A stretch of 64,000 nt of DNA, taken from assembly GCA_017893485.1 (NCBI GenBank), contig CM030367.1, positions 140,323,089-140,387,088 on the forward strand, given 5' to 3'. The translations under genes and the position numbers were made by a program. The notes under the pieces were generated by a model that ran no database searches, was not told where the DNA came from, and saw only the letters and a list, made by a program, of their open reading frames with translations. Origin of the DNA: Hemerocallis citrina. Taxonomy: Eukaryota > Streptophyta > Magnoliopsida > Asparagales > Asphodelaceae. Positions within the stretch are counted from its first letter, which is position 1, and each line of letters starts with the position of its first letter. Of this stretch, positions 1-10,450 are shown piece by piece.

Positions 1-272
1 ACTTGTAGTGTAGACTTGACCAAGTATAATTAATTTAACAATTTAATGTACAAATTTTATTGTAGTGTGCATAGTGTGGCACGTGCATTGCACATGCACA
101 TGCATTGTGCATGGAGAGTGGCCGGATTGTAGCATGGAGGAGATGGGGTGTGTGAGAGAGTGGACAGGTAGTTTTCACTAGTTGGTAGTTCTTCTAACTC
201 CCTAATGCATCCTAGCCCCTAATCTACTTTCATCTAAGCTAATTTCCACCCTTCATTTTGCTTTGAGAAGTG

Positions 273-280
273 TATAAATA
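273..280 (+). promoter_or_regulatory. TATA box of LTR A
   Basis: TATAAATA follows a GC-poor U3. The C-run just downstream and the purine-rich leader that follows fit a plant LTR promoter. The start site would be about 30 bp downstream. Confidence 0.6.
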
Positions 281-1216
281 ACCCCCCTTAGCCATTCATT
301 TCTTTGCACCATTAGAATTTGTAAAGTGTGAGAAGAAAAGAAAGATTTGTGTGAGGGAAAAGATTGAGAGAGTTGTGAGTTGTGTGCTCTTGCATTGGAG
401 GCCAGCCTAGCATCTTAAGGGGGGAGTTGGGGTTCATCTAGTACAAGGAGGAGGAGAGCTTTGGTGTGCACAAGCAAGGAGGAGAAGGTTTACAACTAGG
501 AGAGGATCGTGTGTTCAAGGAGTTTCCCTAGGAGTTTTCTTTGTTTCTTCAACTAAGGTGGATGATTTCTCTACTTCTAATGTAGATACCATGCTAGGGA
601 TTGAATTGATGAATATGCTAAGAGAAACTAGTTAAATTAGCCATATGTTTGTTTAAAAAAGAGACTAATTAGAAATAAGATGAATGCTTGATGAATTGAT
701 TGATAATTGATATAATTGTGATTATTAACTTAGAAATTGTCATGTTACTATGGAATATATGTATTTTTGAACCATGCTAGATTAAGAAAATTGGCTTGTG
801 AATGACTACTTTGCTATTTAAACTATTGATATGTGTTATCTAAGTAGCGCAATATTCATGTAAAAGAAATAAAATAAGAAGAAACATGTTCTAAAATTCT
901 TATAGAAATAAAAGAAAGTAAGAAAACATCTTTTTGTGATAATTATATTGCCAAATTGTGAAGAAATTATTGTTACATTTACAAAGTCGAAAATGTAGAC
1001 TTAAAATATAAATTAGAAGGAAAATTCACTTTTAATGATCAAATAATGATTTTTTAAATTACTGTTATGCTACAAAATTCTAAGACTAGTAATCTGGAAA
1101 AAAAATTATGATACAAAAATAGAGGAGAAGAAAATTTAAAAGATCTTGAATTGTGAAAGTTTATTAAGAAATAGCGAGCTGAGTTATAAATAACTCAACT
1201 CAATTCACAACAATTA

Positions 1217-1310
1217 GCCACCTTGGCTCTACTGGTTCTTGGGTGTGACCTACGACGGTTACTGTAGCAGAGCGCAGCTCTTACTCCTGGGTTCGAGTCT
1301 CTCCAGAGAC
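1217..1310 (+). repeat. tRNA-like module, copy 1, in LTR A
   Basis: An A-box-like TGGCTCTACTGG lies at 1224-1235 and a B-box-like GGTTCGAGTCT at 1290-1300. The module shares its frame of words (GCCACCTTGGC, TACTGTAGC) with copy 2. No cloverleaf could be drawn by eye, so this is not called a tRNA gene. It may be a SINE head or a decayed tRNA. Confidence 0.5.
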
Positions 1311-1390
1311 TTTATTTTCTGAAAATTGATTTTTACCCAAATCCAAAACCCAAAACTTAAGTATAATTTAAGTTCTGTATAAAACAGTTT

Positions 1391-1486
1391 GCCACCTTGG
1401 CCTTACTGGTTATTGGGTGCGACCTAGGACGGATACTGTAGCACGGCGGGGGATGTGTGCGTGGGTTCAAATCCGACCTTGGCCAT
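1391..1486 (+). repeat. tRNA-like module, copy 2, in LTR A
   Basis: An A-box-like TGGCCTTACTGG lies at 1398-1409 and a B-box-like GGTTCAAATCC at 1464-1474. It is about 175 bp after copy 1 and in the same orientation. The pair looks like a local duplication. Confidence 0.5.
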
Positions 1487-2995
1487 TTCTTTTGAAAAAT
1501 TGATATTTTTCATATTTTATTATTTTAAATAGTTTTTAAGTGTTTTAAAAATCAAGAAAAAAAATATTAGAATTATTCTAAAAATGCCTAGACTTCATGA
1601 AAATTATTTCCATAGCTTTTTGGCTTATTATAATGAGAATTAGAGGCTATTTTGAGAAAAAGAACTTGATACCAATTTCTTAGAATATGATCTATTGATC
1701 TTGATTAATTAAAGAAAATAAATATTTTCTTTTGAAAGAAATTTTGAGTAGAGATTTTTAAAATGAGATTTATGACATGGATAATTTAAGTAAGATTGAT
1801 GTGGTTTCTTCGCTTAATAGATTAAGAATGACCTTGTGAATGCAAAGATATTTCGTGGAGTTAAATTATGAATGTGGTAAGTTTATTATACATGAAATTA
1901 GTATATGGAAATGATATGAAAGATCATGATGAATTATGAGAAAATTTTATGGGTATGAATACTCAATTTTTATGGACATGAAATTAGATTAAAGACTATA
2001 GTGTAGCTAAGTCCTTATACTGGCATGAATTAATTCTTTTGAGATAAAATGTTGAAATAAAAGACAAAGTTTGGGTCATTATTTGTTGATTGATGGTTAA
2101 GACGGTATGGAGGAAGTGCTAACTCTAGGGTGTTGATTTTATTCATGATTCTATTATCTAAGGATTAGACACATAGTGGAGATGTGATGAAAGTAAGAGA
2201 AAAACACGAGTATGAGGACCTTGGATCTACGGTGTGTGAGTATTCATAGGTTGTCTGCTTGATGCGTCATGTCATGGCGTGGATACATCTCCAAACATAT
2301 CGGGGCCGTGGCAACGCTTGTGCGGTGTTTGGTGACTACGTAGTGCCATCGTTCCATGACGGAGGCGAATTGTCCGTAGACTCTGCATGATGCATCATAT
2401 CACGACGTGGGATTTCCCTCCAGGCTGTCTGGGCATAGGCTCGTAACTCATAGGACATTTAGGATACTTATCGTTGATACCGTAGTAGTTTAAGTCATAG
2501 CGAGGGATCTAACCCTACAAGATGAAGAACGATTAAGGGCTTGCCCTCGGACCTATGTAGTATGGGATTTTATAGAATCCGAACAAGTGCGCATTAGTGT
2601 CATGTAATATAAATAACTGCATTAAGGACTAAGTACATATTCACACACGACATCAATAGGATAGTCCCCCTTAGCTTTGCTTGTGACAAGTGTGTGTTTT
2701 CTAAGTAAGAGAAATTGATGTATTATATCCTAGCGTGAGTTGTATGCAACTACATACCCAAAGTTTCTATGCAAGACAAAGTGAATGACAAGACTAAAGA
2801 GTGAATGCTGCTTACAGAAATGTTCAAGTTGTTATTCAATTCATGTATCATGTTGTAATTTTTAATTCTGCTGCGTTGATGTAATCATTGTTGTAAATAA
2901 AGTTTTAATTTCCTTGTAAAATTGTACAAAGTGAAGTATAAATATCCTGTGGAACTTCAAATTTAATCTTATTTGGAATTCTGAGTGTTACAGAG

Positions 2996-3009
2996 TGATA
3001 TTAGAGCCA
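2996..3009 (+). other. Primer binding site of element A
   Basis: TGATATTAGAGCCA lies three bases after the LTR end. It matches the usual initiator Met-tRNA site TGGTATCAGAGCCA at 12 of 14 positions. The two mismatches are transitions, as expected from decay. Confidence 0.75.
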
Positions 3010-3150
3010 CGCTTCCAAGTAGTACAAATTTATAAGGAACGACACCCTAGAGTGGACATTAGAGTGTGAGTTGTGTATAGAGATTTACATGTAAGCTACT
3101 TACATTTGTGTTGCTCTATGATTGATACTTCTTCTTCTCCCTTTCCCAAG

Positions 3151-3558
3151 ATGGAGAACCACCACAACCCAGCAAGCAATGATGATTGGCACATAATCGA
3201 AGAGGACTACTACCCTAGAAAAGGAGATTCCGACGAAGAAGATCCCGAGGAATATGAAAGAGAATGGCTCGAGTCCCGAGATATCACTTCGCCTTCGGAC
3301 TCATCAGACATTTCATCTGACGAGGAAGAGCCAGATCAAGGAGATCTCATCAAGTCTCTTCAGAGTCAAGTGGAGACTCAAAGGGAAAGAGCAGAGCTAT
3401 TGCATACGCAGTATGCAAAGTGCAAGAAGAACATTGCAACCCTCAGTCATCATTTTTGGGAACTCGAGAAGAGAAAGAACTTGTATGATGTACTGAAGGA
3501 AGAAGTAGCAGAAATATGGGAAGAGCTTAAACAAGCTAAGAGGAAACGTAGGGATTAG
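3151..3558 (+). CDS. Extra acidic coiled-coil ORF between PBS and gag of element A
   Basis: A 135-residue open frame from ATG 3151; an in-frame ATG at 3073 would add 26 residues, but the later start sits right after a pyrimidine-rich leader. The first half is strongly acidic (Asp/Glu clusters and Ser-Asp runs). The second half has heptad-like Leu, Ile and charged residues and ends in a Lys/Arg tail, so a coiled coil with a basic end is likely. It has no stop codon although the neighbouring gag-pol is riddled with them. I do not recognise a family. It could be a gag-accessory protein or simply a surviving open leader. It ends about 100 bp before gag in the same orientation. Confidence 0.5.
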   Translation: MENHHNPASNDDWHIIEEDYYPRKGDSDEEDPEEYEREWLESRDITSPSDSSDISSDEEEPDQGDLIKSLQSQVETQRERAELLHTQYAKCKKNIATLSHHFWELEKRKNLYDVLKEEVAEIWEELKQAKRKRRD

Positions 3559-3661
3559 AAAGTTGTATCTTCTCAATGCTTTTGTTTGATGTCAAACGAT
3601 GTTTTAAATTTGAATGTACAAAGTTTGAATTCAATAAAATGAAAGAAGTTGATTTAAATTC

Positions 3662-4703
3662 ATGTTTTCTACTTCTAATTTAACGGATCTTTTGAATCAG
3701 AGTATGGCTGGAAGAAGATCGAGGAATAGAGAAGGACCCAGCTGTGGACTCGACTTGGAAAAGGAGTTGGCAAGAGTCGATCAGACCCTCAACGTCGTAG
3801 CCATGAATCAAAACCATAGGGGGATGCCTGCGAATCTCGTTCCTGAGGTGATCAAACTCATGGAGCCATTCAAGAGAATGAAGCCACCAGTGTTTGAAGG
3901 GAAGTCAGACCCAGATGCAGCTGAAAATTGGATTCAGCAAGTCGATACTATATTTGAAGTCTTGGAAACTCCATAAGGTAGCAAGGTGAAGCTGGCTACT
4001 TTGCAACTTGAGAAGGATGCGGCTGTGTGGTGGCAGTCGATGAAGCGGACGATGGGAAATGGTGTTATTGGCTGGGAGGAATTCTTGGAAGAGTTTCACG
4101 GTCACTATTTTCCATCTGATGTCCAAGAGAAAAAAGCGATGGAGTTCCTGGTGCTGCAGCAGGGAGGCATGTCTATCAAGAAGTATGAGACAAGGTTTAC
4201 TCAATTTTCGAGATATGCACCCGATTTGGTGATGGACGAGGCGAAGAAAGCTCGAAAGTTCGAGCACAGATTGAGGCCGAGTCTGAGATCAATGATGATA
4301 CCCCTTGGTATCTGGAGGTTTGACAAGTTAGTCAAGCGAGCTGCAACTACTGAGACGGATATGGAGCAGTTCCATGTTGTTCAGAACTGGAACAACTGAA
4401 ATGTTGGGAAGAGATCCACAGTTTCTGAGAATGTCAGAGGGCAGCCGCCAGCTCAAAGGTTCAAACCTACGGGGGCGAACGCTGTCAATGTGGCTGGGAG
4501 ACCAAGAAATTGTTGGGTGAAGCCTCCTGTGGTGACTTGTTTCAACTGTGGGGAGACAGGCCATTACAGATCTCATTGCCCTAAGCTGTGAGATGTCTTC
4601 CGTAATGGACCAACGCAGCAGGTTGTGAAGAAGCCATACCAGCAGGGGCGAGTATTCGCTTTGACTGAGGCTGATGCTGATGAAGTGGATCACGTCATCA
4701 CTG
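3662..4703 (+). pseudogene. gag of element A (retrotransposon gag domain plus zinc knuckle)
   Basis: The frame opens at ATG 3662. The gag core follows, with the family hallmarks PPVFEGKSDPDAAENWI, AAVWWQSM and the QGGMSIKKYETRFTQFSRYAP stretch over roughly 3880-4330. A CCHC zinc knuckle CFNCGETGHYRSHC lies at about 4538-4580. In-frame stops are TAA at 3974-3976, TGA at 4397-4399 and TGA near 4588, where a CGA Arg codon is expected. Gag packages the element's RNA into virus-like particles. The frame runs to VITG at 4703, where an intron-like insert begins. The reading frame of the protease only joins if that insert is removed. Confidence 0.85.
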
Positions 4704-4795
4704 GTACGAGGGTGGATGTTTAGAAGTTTTCTATTGTTCTTTTTCCCTGTTTATTTAGTAGAACTGTTATGTAACGAGAGTGTGTTATGTAACAG
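4704..4795 (+). other. Intron-like 92-bp insert between gag and protease of element A
   Basis: The segment starts GTACGAGG and ends TATGTAACAG, is T-rich, contains a polypyrimidine run and carries stops. Removing it joins VITG to ELYLNGK, the normal gypsy linker before the protease, and shifts the frame by the amount needed (92 is not a multiple of 3). A spliceable intron is the simplest reading. An indel that happens to look like an intron is the alternative. Confidence 0.5.
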
Positions 4796-5492
4796 GAGAA
4801 CTTTATTTGAATGGAAAGAAAGTTATTGTTTTATTCGATACTGGATCTTCTCATACTTTTGTATCTCCTAAATTTGCTAAAATCTTTGGAGTCAAACCAA
4901 AGATTGTTCCAGACAAGGTCTTAGCAGTAGCTACTCCATCAGGGAAGACTTTAACCACTGATCAATACTATGCAGACTGTGAGATCGAGATTGGAGACAA
5001 GATTTTCGGGATTGATCTGATCGAGCTGAATATCCTAGGGGTCGATGTTATCATTGGTATTGATTGGATGTCGGTGTACAGTGCGAACATCGAGTGCAAG
5101 ACCAAGGAAGTAACAGTGAAGGCTCTAGGAAGTCCTGAAGTCACTTTCCAAGGGAAGAAGAGATGTTCAGATATGGTGGCAGCTATCAGCAAGAAGAAGG
5201 TTCCTGTGGAGGTGCAGTAGATTCCATTGGTTCGGGATTACCCAACTGTGTTCGTGGAAGATCTGCCCAGGTTACCCCCACAACGTGATGTAAAGTTCAG
5301 CATCACTATTCAGCCAGGAAGTGCACCCATTTCTAAGGCACTGTATAGGATGGCGCCTGTGGAGCAGGATGAAATCAAATGGCAGACTGAGGAACTTTTG
5401 GGGAAGGGCTTTATTCAGCCAAGTGCGTCGCCTTAGGGAGTATCGGTACTATTGGCGAAGAAGAAGGATAGGTCGATGAGGATGTGCATCGA
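4796..5492 (+). pseudogene. Protease and start of reverse transcriptase, element A
   Basis: The aspartic protease has the active-site motif LFDTGSSHTFVS near 4835-4870, and the later ILGVDVIIGIDW motif. A TAG at 5218-5220 separates it from the reverse transcriptase N-terminus, which has the conserved [14 protein letters not shown] and a further TAG at 5434-5436 where Trp is expected. The frame then reads MRMCID and is cut by solo LTR B within the CIDYxELN motif. It continues at 8829. Confidence 0.85.
5488..5492. repeat. Target-site duplication of solo LTR B, left copy (ATCGA)
   Basis: ATCGA directly precedes the TG end of B and recurs at 8829-8833 directly after its CA end. The duplicated bases belong to the Ile-Asp codons of the reverse transcriptase. 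Confidence 0.9.
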
Positions 5493-8400
5493 TGTCACGC
5501 CCCGCTTCCCAAAAAGAATATAGAATACGGATACGTAACAAAAGCCCAGCGAATGATTTTCATCATCCATAAGCTGTTCAAGAAATCTTTACAATATCTC
5601 ACACAATTAATCAGAGTCGGAAGTAAAAGTGTCAACCAACATGAAAAATTGAAACAAAACACCAAAAGAAATTTACTTGGAACCAAATACAATATTCTCA
5701 AATAAATTAGAGTCGGGAGAAAATTAAATATCCTGGGACACATCGCCCAAATACAAATAATATCCAATAAACCAAATACACTTTATTCAATGTTCAAGCA
5801 ACAATAATAATAATAATAAAGCAGAACTCCAGCACTAATACATCATCTCACCAATACCATCTGGCAGTCGTCCATTCTGATCTGTAATTAATAAATTTGC
5901 AGGAGAAGGAGAAAACATGAAAACAAGTACCCGTCAATTGCAAGTCGCGGGTCACAAATAATGTAGGATACAAGCACAAGGGAAAACTAATTAATAGCAT
6001 GGCAGTCAACTAGCATGGTACCCTAACAGTACAGTTGTTATGTCAAATGTAGTGTCATATGGCAACTAACAGTCTCTAGTAACAGTAAACTTAGTATATC
6101 AGTGATTCAGGATAATAGTAAAATAGTATTAGTCCAACAGTAATAGTCTAACAGTATCAGTTTTATGTTCTTACAATCTTGTGTGCATTACTAGCTAGGT
6201 AGCACTTCATGCGCCCCAAAATCATATCACATGGTTGCTACGATAAACAGTTTCGCTTTTAGATTTCATAGTGGACCATGACGTGACAGTGTACTTAGGT
6301 ATCAGTAACAGTAGCAGTAATAGTAATAGTAACAGTCAGAACTTAGTGGTTCTCTTCTACTCTACACCTTCCTATGGAAAGTAATGTAGACGGGGTCTGA
6401 AAACAGTAACAGTAACAGTATGGAACACTAGTTTCCTTCCAAGTACACGTTTCCCTATTTTCCACTACTAGATCTTCCCTTAAGAAACCCCGGCTTGATT
6501 ATTTTTATTATGGTCATAAAACAGGCATGATGTGTATGAAAAAGTGTCAAACTAACATGGTATAATCAGTATTAGGTTCAGGGAAACAAATCAACAATCA
6601 TAGATATTATACAGTCACATAAACAAGCAAAACAGTGTATGTTCATATTCAGAACAGCATGACAGTACAGTACTAAAATAGTGATTCTTGTCGCTACAGA
6701 AATGCAAAACTAGATCCGTCAAAGGATATGGAAAATAGACATCCACAAAAATCCAAAGAGTATAATTAAGTCATATGGTACTTCACAACATCTTAACTCA
6801 AAACAGGTTCGAAAACAGAAAACATGTTCAGTCAGAAATCAGGAAAACGAATTCTCAGTCCGAAAAACAGCATTAAAACTCATCAAATAAATCCACGAAA
6901 AACCTGGGGTATTCCCCTATATAACTAGAATCAAAATATAAAATTTCATAATATTCCAGTAAGAATAGATCAGTCATCAAAAATACCAAAGCATCAAGAA
7001 AACATAGTTTAGCGAATCTGGAAATCTCAATACTGTTGTACGAAAACTAAGATATCTCGCAACCAGTGAATCGAAATCCAATTCCGACAAAGGGATATGA
7101 AAATAGATAAAATTTACTAACTTTCATATTTCACAAATATTTTTCATACAGTATAAGAAATCATAGTAAAAATAGGGTTCTTTATAGAACAGCGAGCAAA
7201 ATACAGCACAAGTAGGTTTTAGAAACGAGCATGAAACATCACATAAAACTTATCAATAAAATTCATCAAAATTCTGGATAATTTCTAGATACTTATAGAA
7301 AGAATGACCAAAGTTCAAATCAAAATAATATGTATAGCATAGTTCTTGAAAATAGTTTGTTATCAAAATTATCCAAAAACAAAATCTGGAGTAGATCGAC
7401 ACCTTTGTACTAAAACAGCCATAACTCAGTCATACAAAATCCAAATCAAGCAAAGTCAGTGGGGTTTGAAAATAGACAAAATTATCTAAAACTCATATTT
7501 TATACCGAAATTCAAATACTGATTGTAGCATAGACGAAAACAGCAATCAAAACAGAACATCCAGCAAATACAGATTTCACCCTTAAGGACAAAACATCAT
7601 AGATTCAAGATTATTGATCCAAAACACTTCCAAACTTGAAATACAACCTACCAAGCATTTAAACATCATGATTTATGGTTATTAACACATCCATACCAAT
7701 TTTATCATATGGGTCTCAATCCAAACACAATTTCACACCAAATTTCACATACATAATTAAAAATCAAGAATTGGGCAATTCCTAAGTTATTTCACATCAA
7801 GATTTGTGTCATGGGTCATCTATGGCCAAATTATCAAAATAGAGACAAAACCCATCAAGCAAAACATAATTTATGGTTGTTTCTAGACTCAACTACACTA
7901 TTTTTGACTTGTATCAAATAAATGAATTGGAGTACAAGTTACTTGCCTTAATTTGGGGATGAAGAACGATGCAAATGCGAAGAGAAGCAAAATCCATGAA
8001 CAAAATCCGCTACAAGCAAAGAATCTAAGTACAACGAACAAAACCTTCACTCGAACAATCTCCTTGAAGCAACGACGATCAAAGTGGCAAGCACCCACTT
8101 TGAGAACACCACAAAGAGAGAAAGGATGATGCAAGAGGTGATGTTGATGGTGGTGGTTGTCGGCTAGGGAACAAGGTGATGGAGTGGTCGGATTGTATGG
8201 TGATGGGTGTCGGAGATGTGGGGAGATGGTCGGAGTAGGAGGTAGTGGTGGTCGGGCTGATGGTGACGGAGGGGGCTATCGGCCTGGGGAAGGCCGGGAT
8301 TGGGTGTGATCGGGTGTAGCAGCCGGGAGCACAAAGAAGATGGGGGAGGCCGGGATTAGGAGAGGGAGAGAGAGCTTTAGGGTTAGGGTTTAGGGTTTAA

Positions 8401-8828
8401 GGATTAAGGGTTTATATGTAGGAGTTTAAATGTGGGTTAATGGGTTGTGGGTATTAGTATCTAGTAATAGGTATACAATTGGGTTTTGGATTTTGGGTCA
8501 AATAACAATAGGAATGCAAATAGGATTGAGATTTTTTTTGGCTTTGGAAATCTTATTAGGAGATAAAATAATGGAAAAAGGAAAATACCACCAAAACACC
8601 AAGAAAAAGATAAAATAAAGATAACGAGACCAAAAATAAGGAAAAGATCAAAATGATGAAAAGTGAGATAAAAGAGACAATTAATCAACACAAGGAGCTC
8701 AAAATGACATAAAATGGATATATATTGAAAACAAATCCAATATACGGTTCAGAAAAATACAAGAGAGATAAAGTACACAAAAATAAAAATATACTCCAAA
8801 ATACATAAAATAAAAAATAGGGGTTACA
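5493..8828 (-). mobile_element. Solo LTR B (Tekay/Del-like), 3.3 kb
   Basis: Read on the - strand it begins TGTAACCCC and ends GGGGCGTGACA, the usual Tekay-type LTR termini. It has perfect 5-bp target duplications. There is only one copy of these termini inside, and no gag, pol, PBS or PPT, so it is a solo LTR left by LTR-LTR recombination. A - strand TATA at 8411-8418 and a CCCTAAA-rich leader support the orientation. A stretch rich in TAACAG/TAATAG words fills about 5995-6430. The ORFs inside (for example 7898-8134) show no family features. The last kilobase (7775-8828) is homologous to fragment E. Confidence 0.88.
8411..8418 (-). promoter_or_regulatory. TATA box of solo LTR B
   Basis: CATATAAACCC on the - strand, followed by a leader of CCTTAAACCCTAAACCCTAA and CT-rich sequence. 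A similar arrangement occurs in fragments E and D. Confidence 0.5.
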
Positions 8829-10120
8829 ATCGATTACCAAGAGTTGAATAAAGTCACTGTTCAGAATAAATATCCAATTCCACGAATTGATGACCTGTTC
8901 TATCGTCTATAAGGAGCAGCTGTCTTCTCCAAAATAGATCTTCGATCGAGATGCCATCAGGTTCGAGTGAAAGTTGAAGATGTGCATAAAACTACATTCA
9001 GAACTCGATATGGGCATTACGAATTCTTAGTTATGTCATTTGGAGTGACGAATGCACCTGCAATCTTCATGGACATGATGAACAGAGTTCTGAGGCCGTT
9101 TATTGATTCTTTCGTCGTGGTACTTATCGACGATATTCTGGTGTACTCCAAGTCAGAGGAGGAGCACACTGAGCATCTAGCTGAAGTTCTGAAGAAGCTT
9201 CAAGAGCAAGAGTTGTATGCCAAGTTATCCAAGTGTGATTTCTGAAAATTTGAAGTAGCATTCCTGGGTCACATCCTTTCTAAGGAGGGAGTGGCAACTG
9301 ATCCTCAGAAGATAGAGGCGATGAAAGATTGGGCAAGACCTACTACAGTGAAGGAAATCCAAAGTTATCTTGGGTTAACTGGATACTACAAGAGGTTTAT
9401 CCAAGGCTATGCTCAGATAGTTGTGCTGCTCACTGGTCTAACCAAGAAGAATGTAAATTTCAAGTGGACTGAGCAGTGTGAGGCAAGCTTTCAGGAGTTG
9501 AAAGAGAAGCTAACTACTGCTCCCATTTTGGCTTTGCCTAGAACAGGTGTTGAGTATGATGTTTACAGTGATGCTTCACATCATAGGCTTGGTTGTGTCT
9601 TGATGCAATAAGGAAAAGTAATCGCTTATGGGTCTAGGCAACTAAGACCGCATGAGAAGAATTATCTGACTCATGATCTGGAGTTGGCTGCGATTATCTT
9701 CTCCTTGAAGCAATGGAGACATTACTTGTACGGTGAGAAATTAAACATGTACATGGACTATAAAAGCTTGAAGTACATCTATCAGCAGAAGGATCTGAAT
9801 CTGAGGCAACGGAGATGGCTGGAAGTACTTGAGGACATTCGTCCAGAGAATAAGTACCATCCGGGGAAGGCTAATGTTGTTGCTGATGCACTTAGCCATA
9901 AAAGCAGTCTGGCCTGTTTGATCACGACCCAGAGGCATCTTGCAGAGGAGTTGGATTGGGCTGGTATTGAGGTTTTCATGCAAGGCTTGGGAGCATCTTT
10001 AGCTCAACTGAGGCTTCAGACCACGCTGAATGAAAGGATTATAGCAAGTCAGAAGGAAGATGCAGTGATTCAGAAGATGAAGGAGTAGGTTGGTGCTGGC
10101 AGATTGTCAGAGTTTCAGAT
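8829..10120 (+). pseudogene. Reverse transcriptase and RNase H of element A (rest)
   Basis: The frame resumes with the YQELNKVTV motif, so B interrupts a single codon run. The polymerase site LIDDILVYS is intact near 9128-9155. Connection and RNase H motifs follow: FLGHILSKEGV, SYLGLTGYYKRFI, VYSDASHHRLG, RHYLYG, and the end of RNase H with [12 protein letters not shown]. Stops: TAA after FYRL near 8912, TGA at 9243-9245, TAA at 9609-9611, TAG at 10086-10088. Homology stops abruptly near 10120, before the integrase zinc finger, and LTR sequence follows. Integrase and any chromodomain are therefore deleted. Confidence 0.85.
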
Positions 10121-10176
10121 AAAAATTCAAATAAACGAAATTCGGATCAAAACCATTAAAACCTAAACCAGATCAG

Positions 10177-10276
10177 GTTAGTCACTTGGACTATTTGGCT
10201 AGTAGGTGTTGTTGGGTGTGCTTACTGTAGCGTGGGTCTGGTCTTGGGTCTCGGGTTCGAAATCTGGCCTTGGCTT
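10177..10276 (+). repeat. tRNA-like module, copy 3, in 3' LTR A
   Basis: An A-box-like TGGCTAGTAGG lies at 10196-10206 and a B-box-like GGTTCGAAATC at 10254-10264. It shares TACTGTAGC and TGGCCTTGGC with copies 1 and 2, so it is their LTR counterpart. Confidence 0.5.
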
Positions 10277-10364
10277 TTGTTTTTGATTTTTTTGGGTAAA
10301 AACCGAGTGCGGGAATGAGTTCATTTGGATTCGAGCTTTCTCTGTGACGCATTTGCGCCCTGTT

Positions 10365-10450
10365 CTTTCTGGTTAGCTCATGCACCACAATGTGTTGCAC
10401 TATAGCACTGGCTTTGCTTTGGTTGCTGGTTCGATTCTTGAGCTCGGCAT
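10365..10450 (+). repeat. tRNA-like module, copy 4, in 3' LTR A
   Basis: CTGGTTAGCTCA at about 10369 is A-box-like and GGTTCGATTCT at 10428-10438 is B-box-like. It is about 175 bp after copy 3, the same spacing as copies 1 and 2. It is more diverged from them. Confidence 0.4.

Larger units (their letters stand above)
1..2992 (+). mobile_element. 5' LTR of element A (Tekay/Del-like Ty3/gypsy), left end outside window
   Basis: The last kilobase matches 10870-11957 closely, including the shared tail around GTGAAGTATAAATATCCTG and the ending GAGTGTTACA, so the two are the LTR pair of one element. A TATA box at 273-280 places U3 to its left, and no TG start is visible, so the LTR probably begins upstream of the window. 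The stretch has no coding capacity and is AT-rich. It contains two tRNA-like modules and a CACGTG palindrome at about 80-85. The identity to the 3' copy looks low, which suggests an old insertion. Confidence 0.8.

Noticed and set aside
1217..1310. A true tRNA gene
   Set aside because: The A and B boxes are imperfect and no acceptor stem or anticodon arm could be formed by eye.
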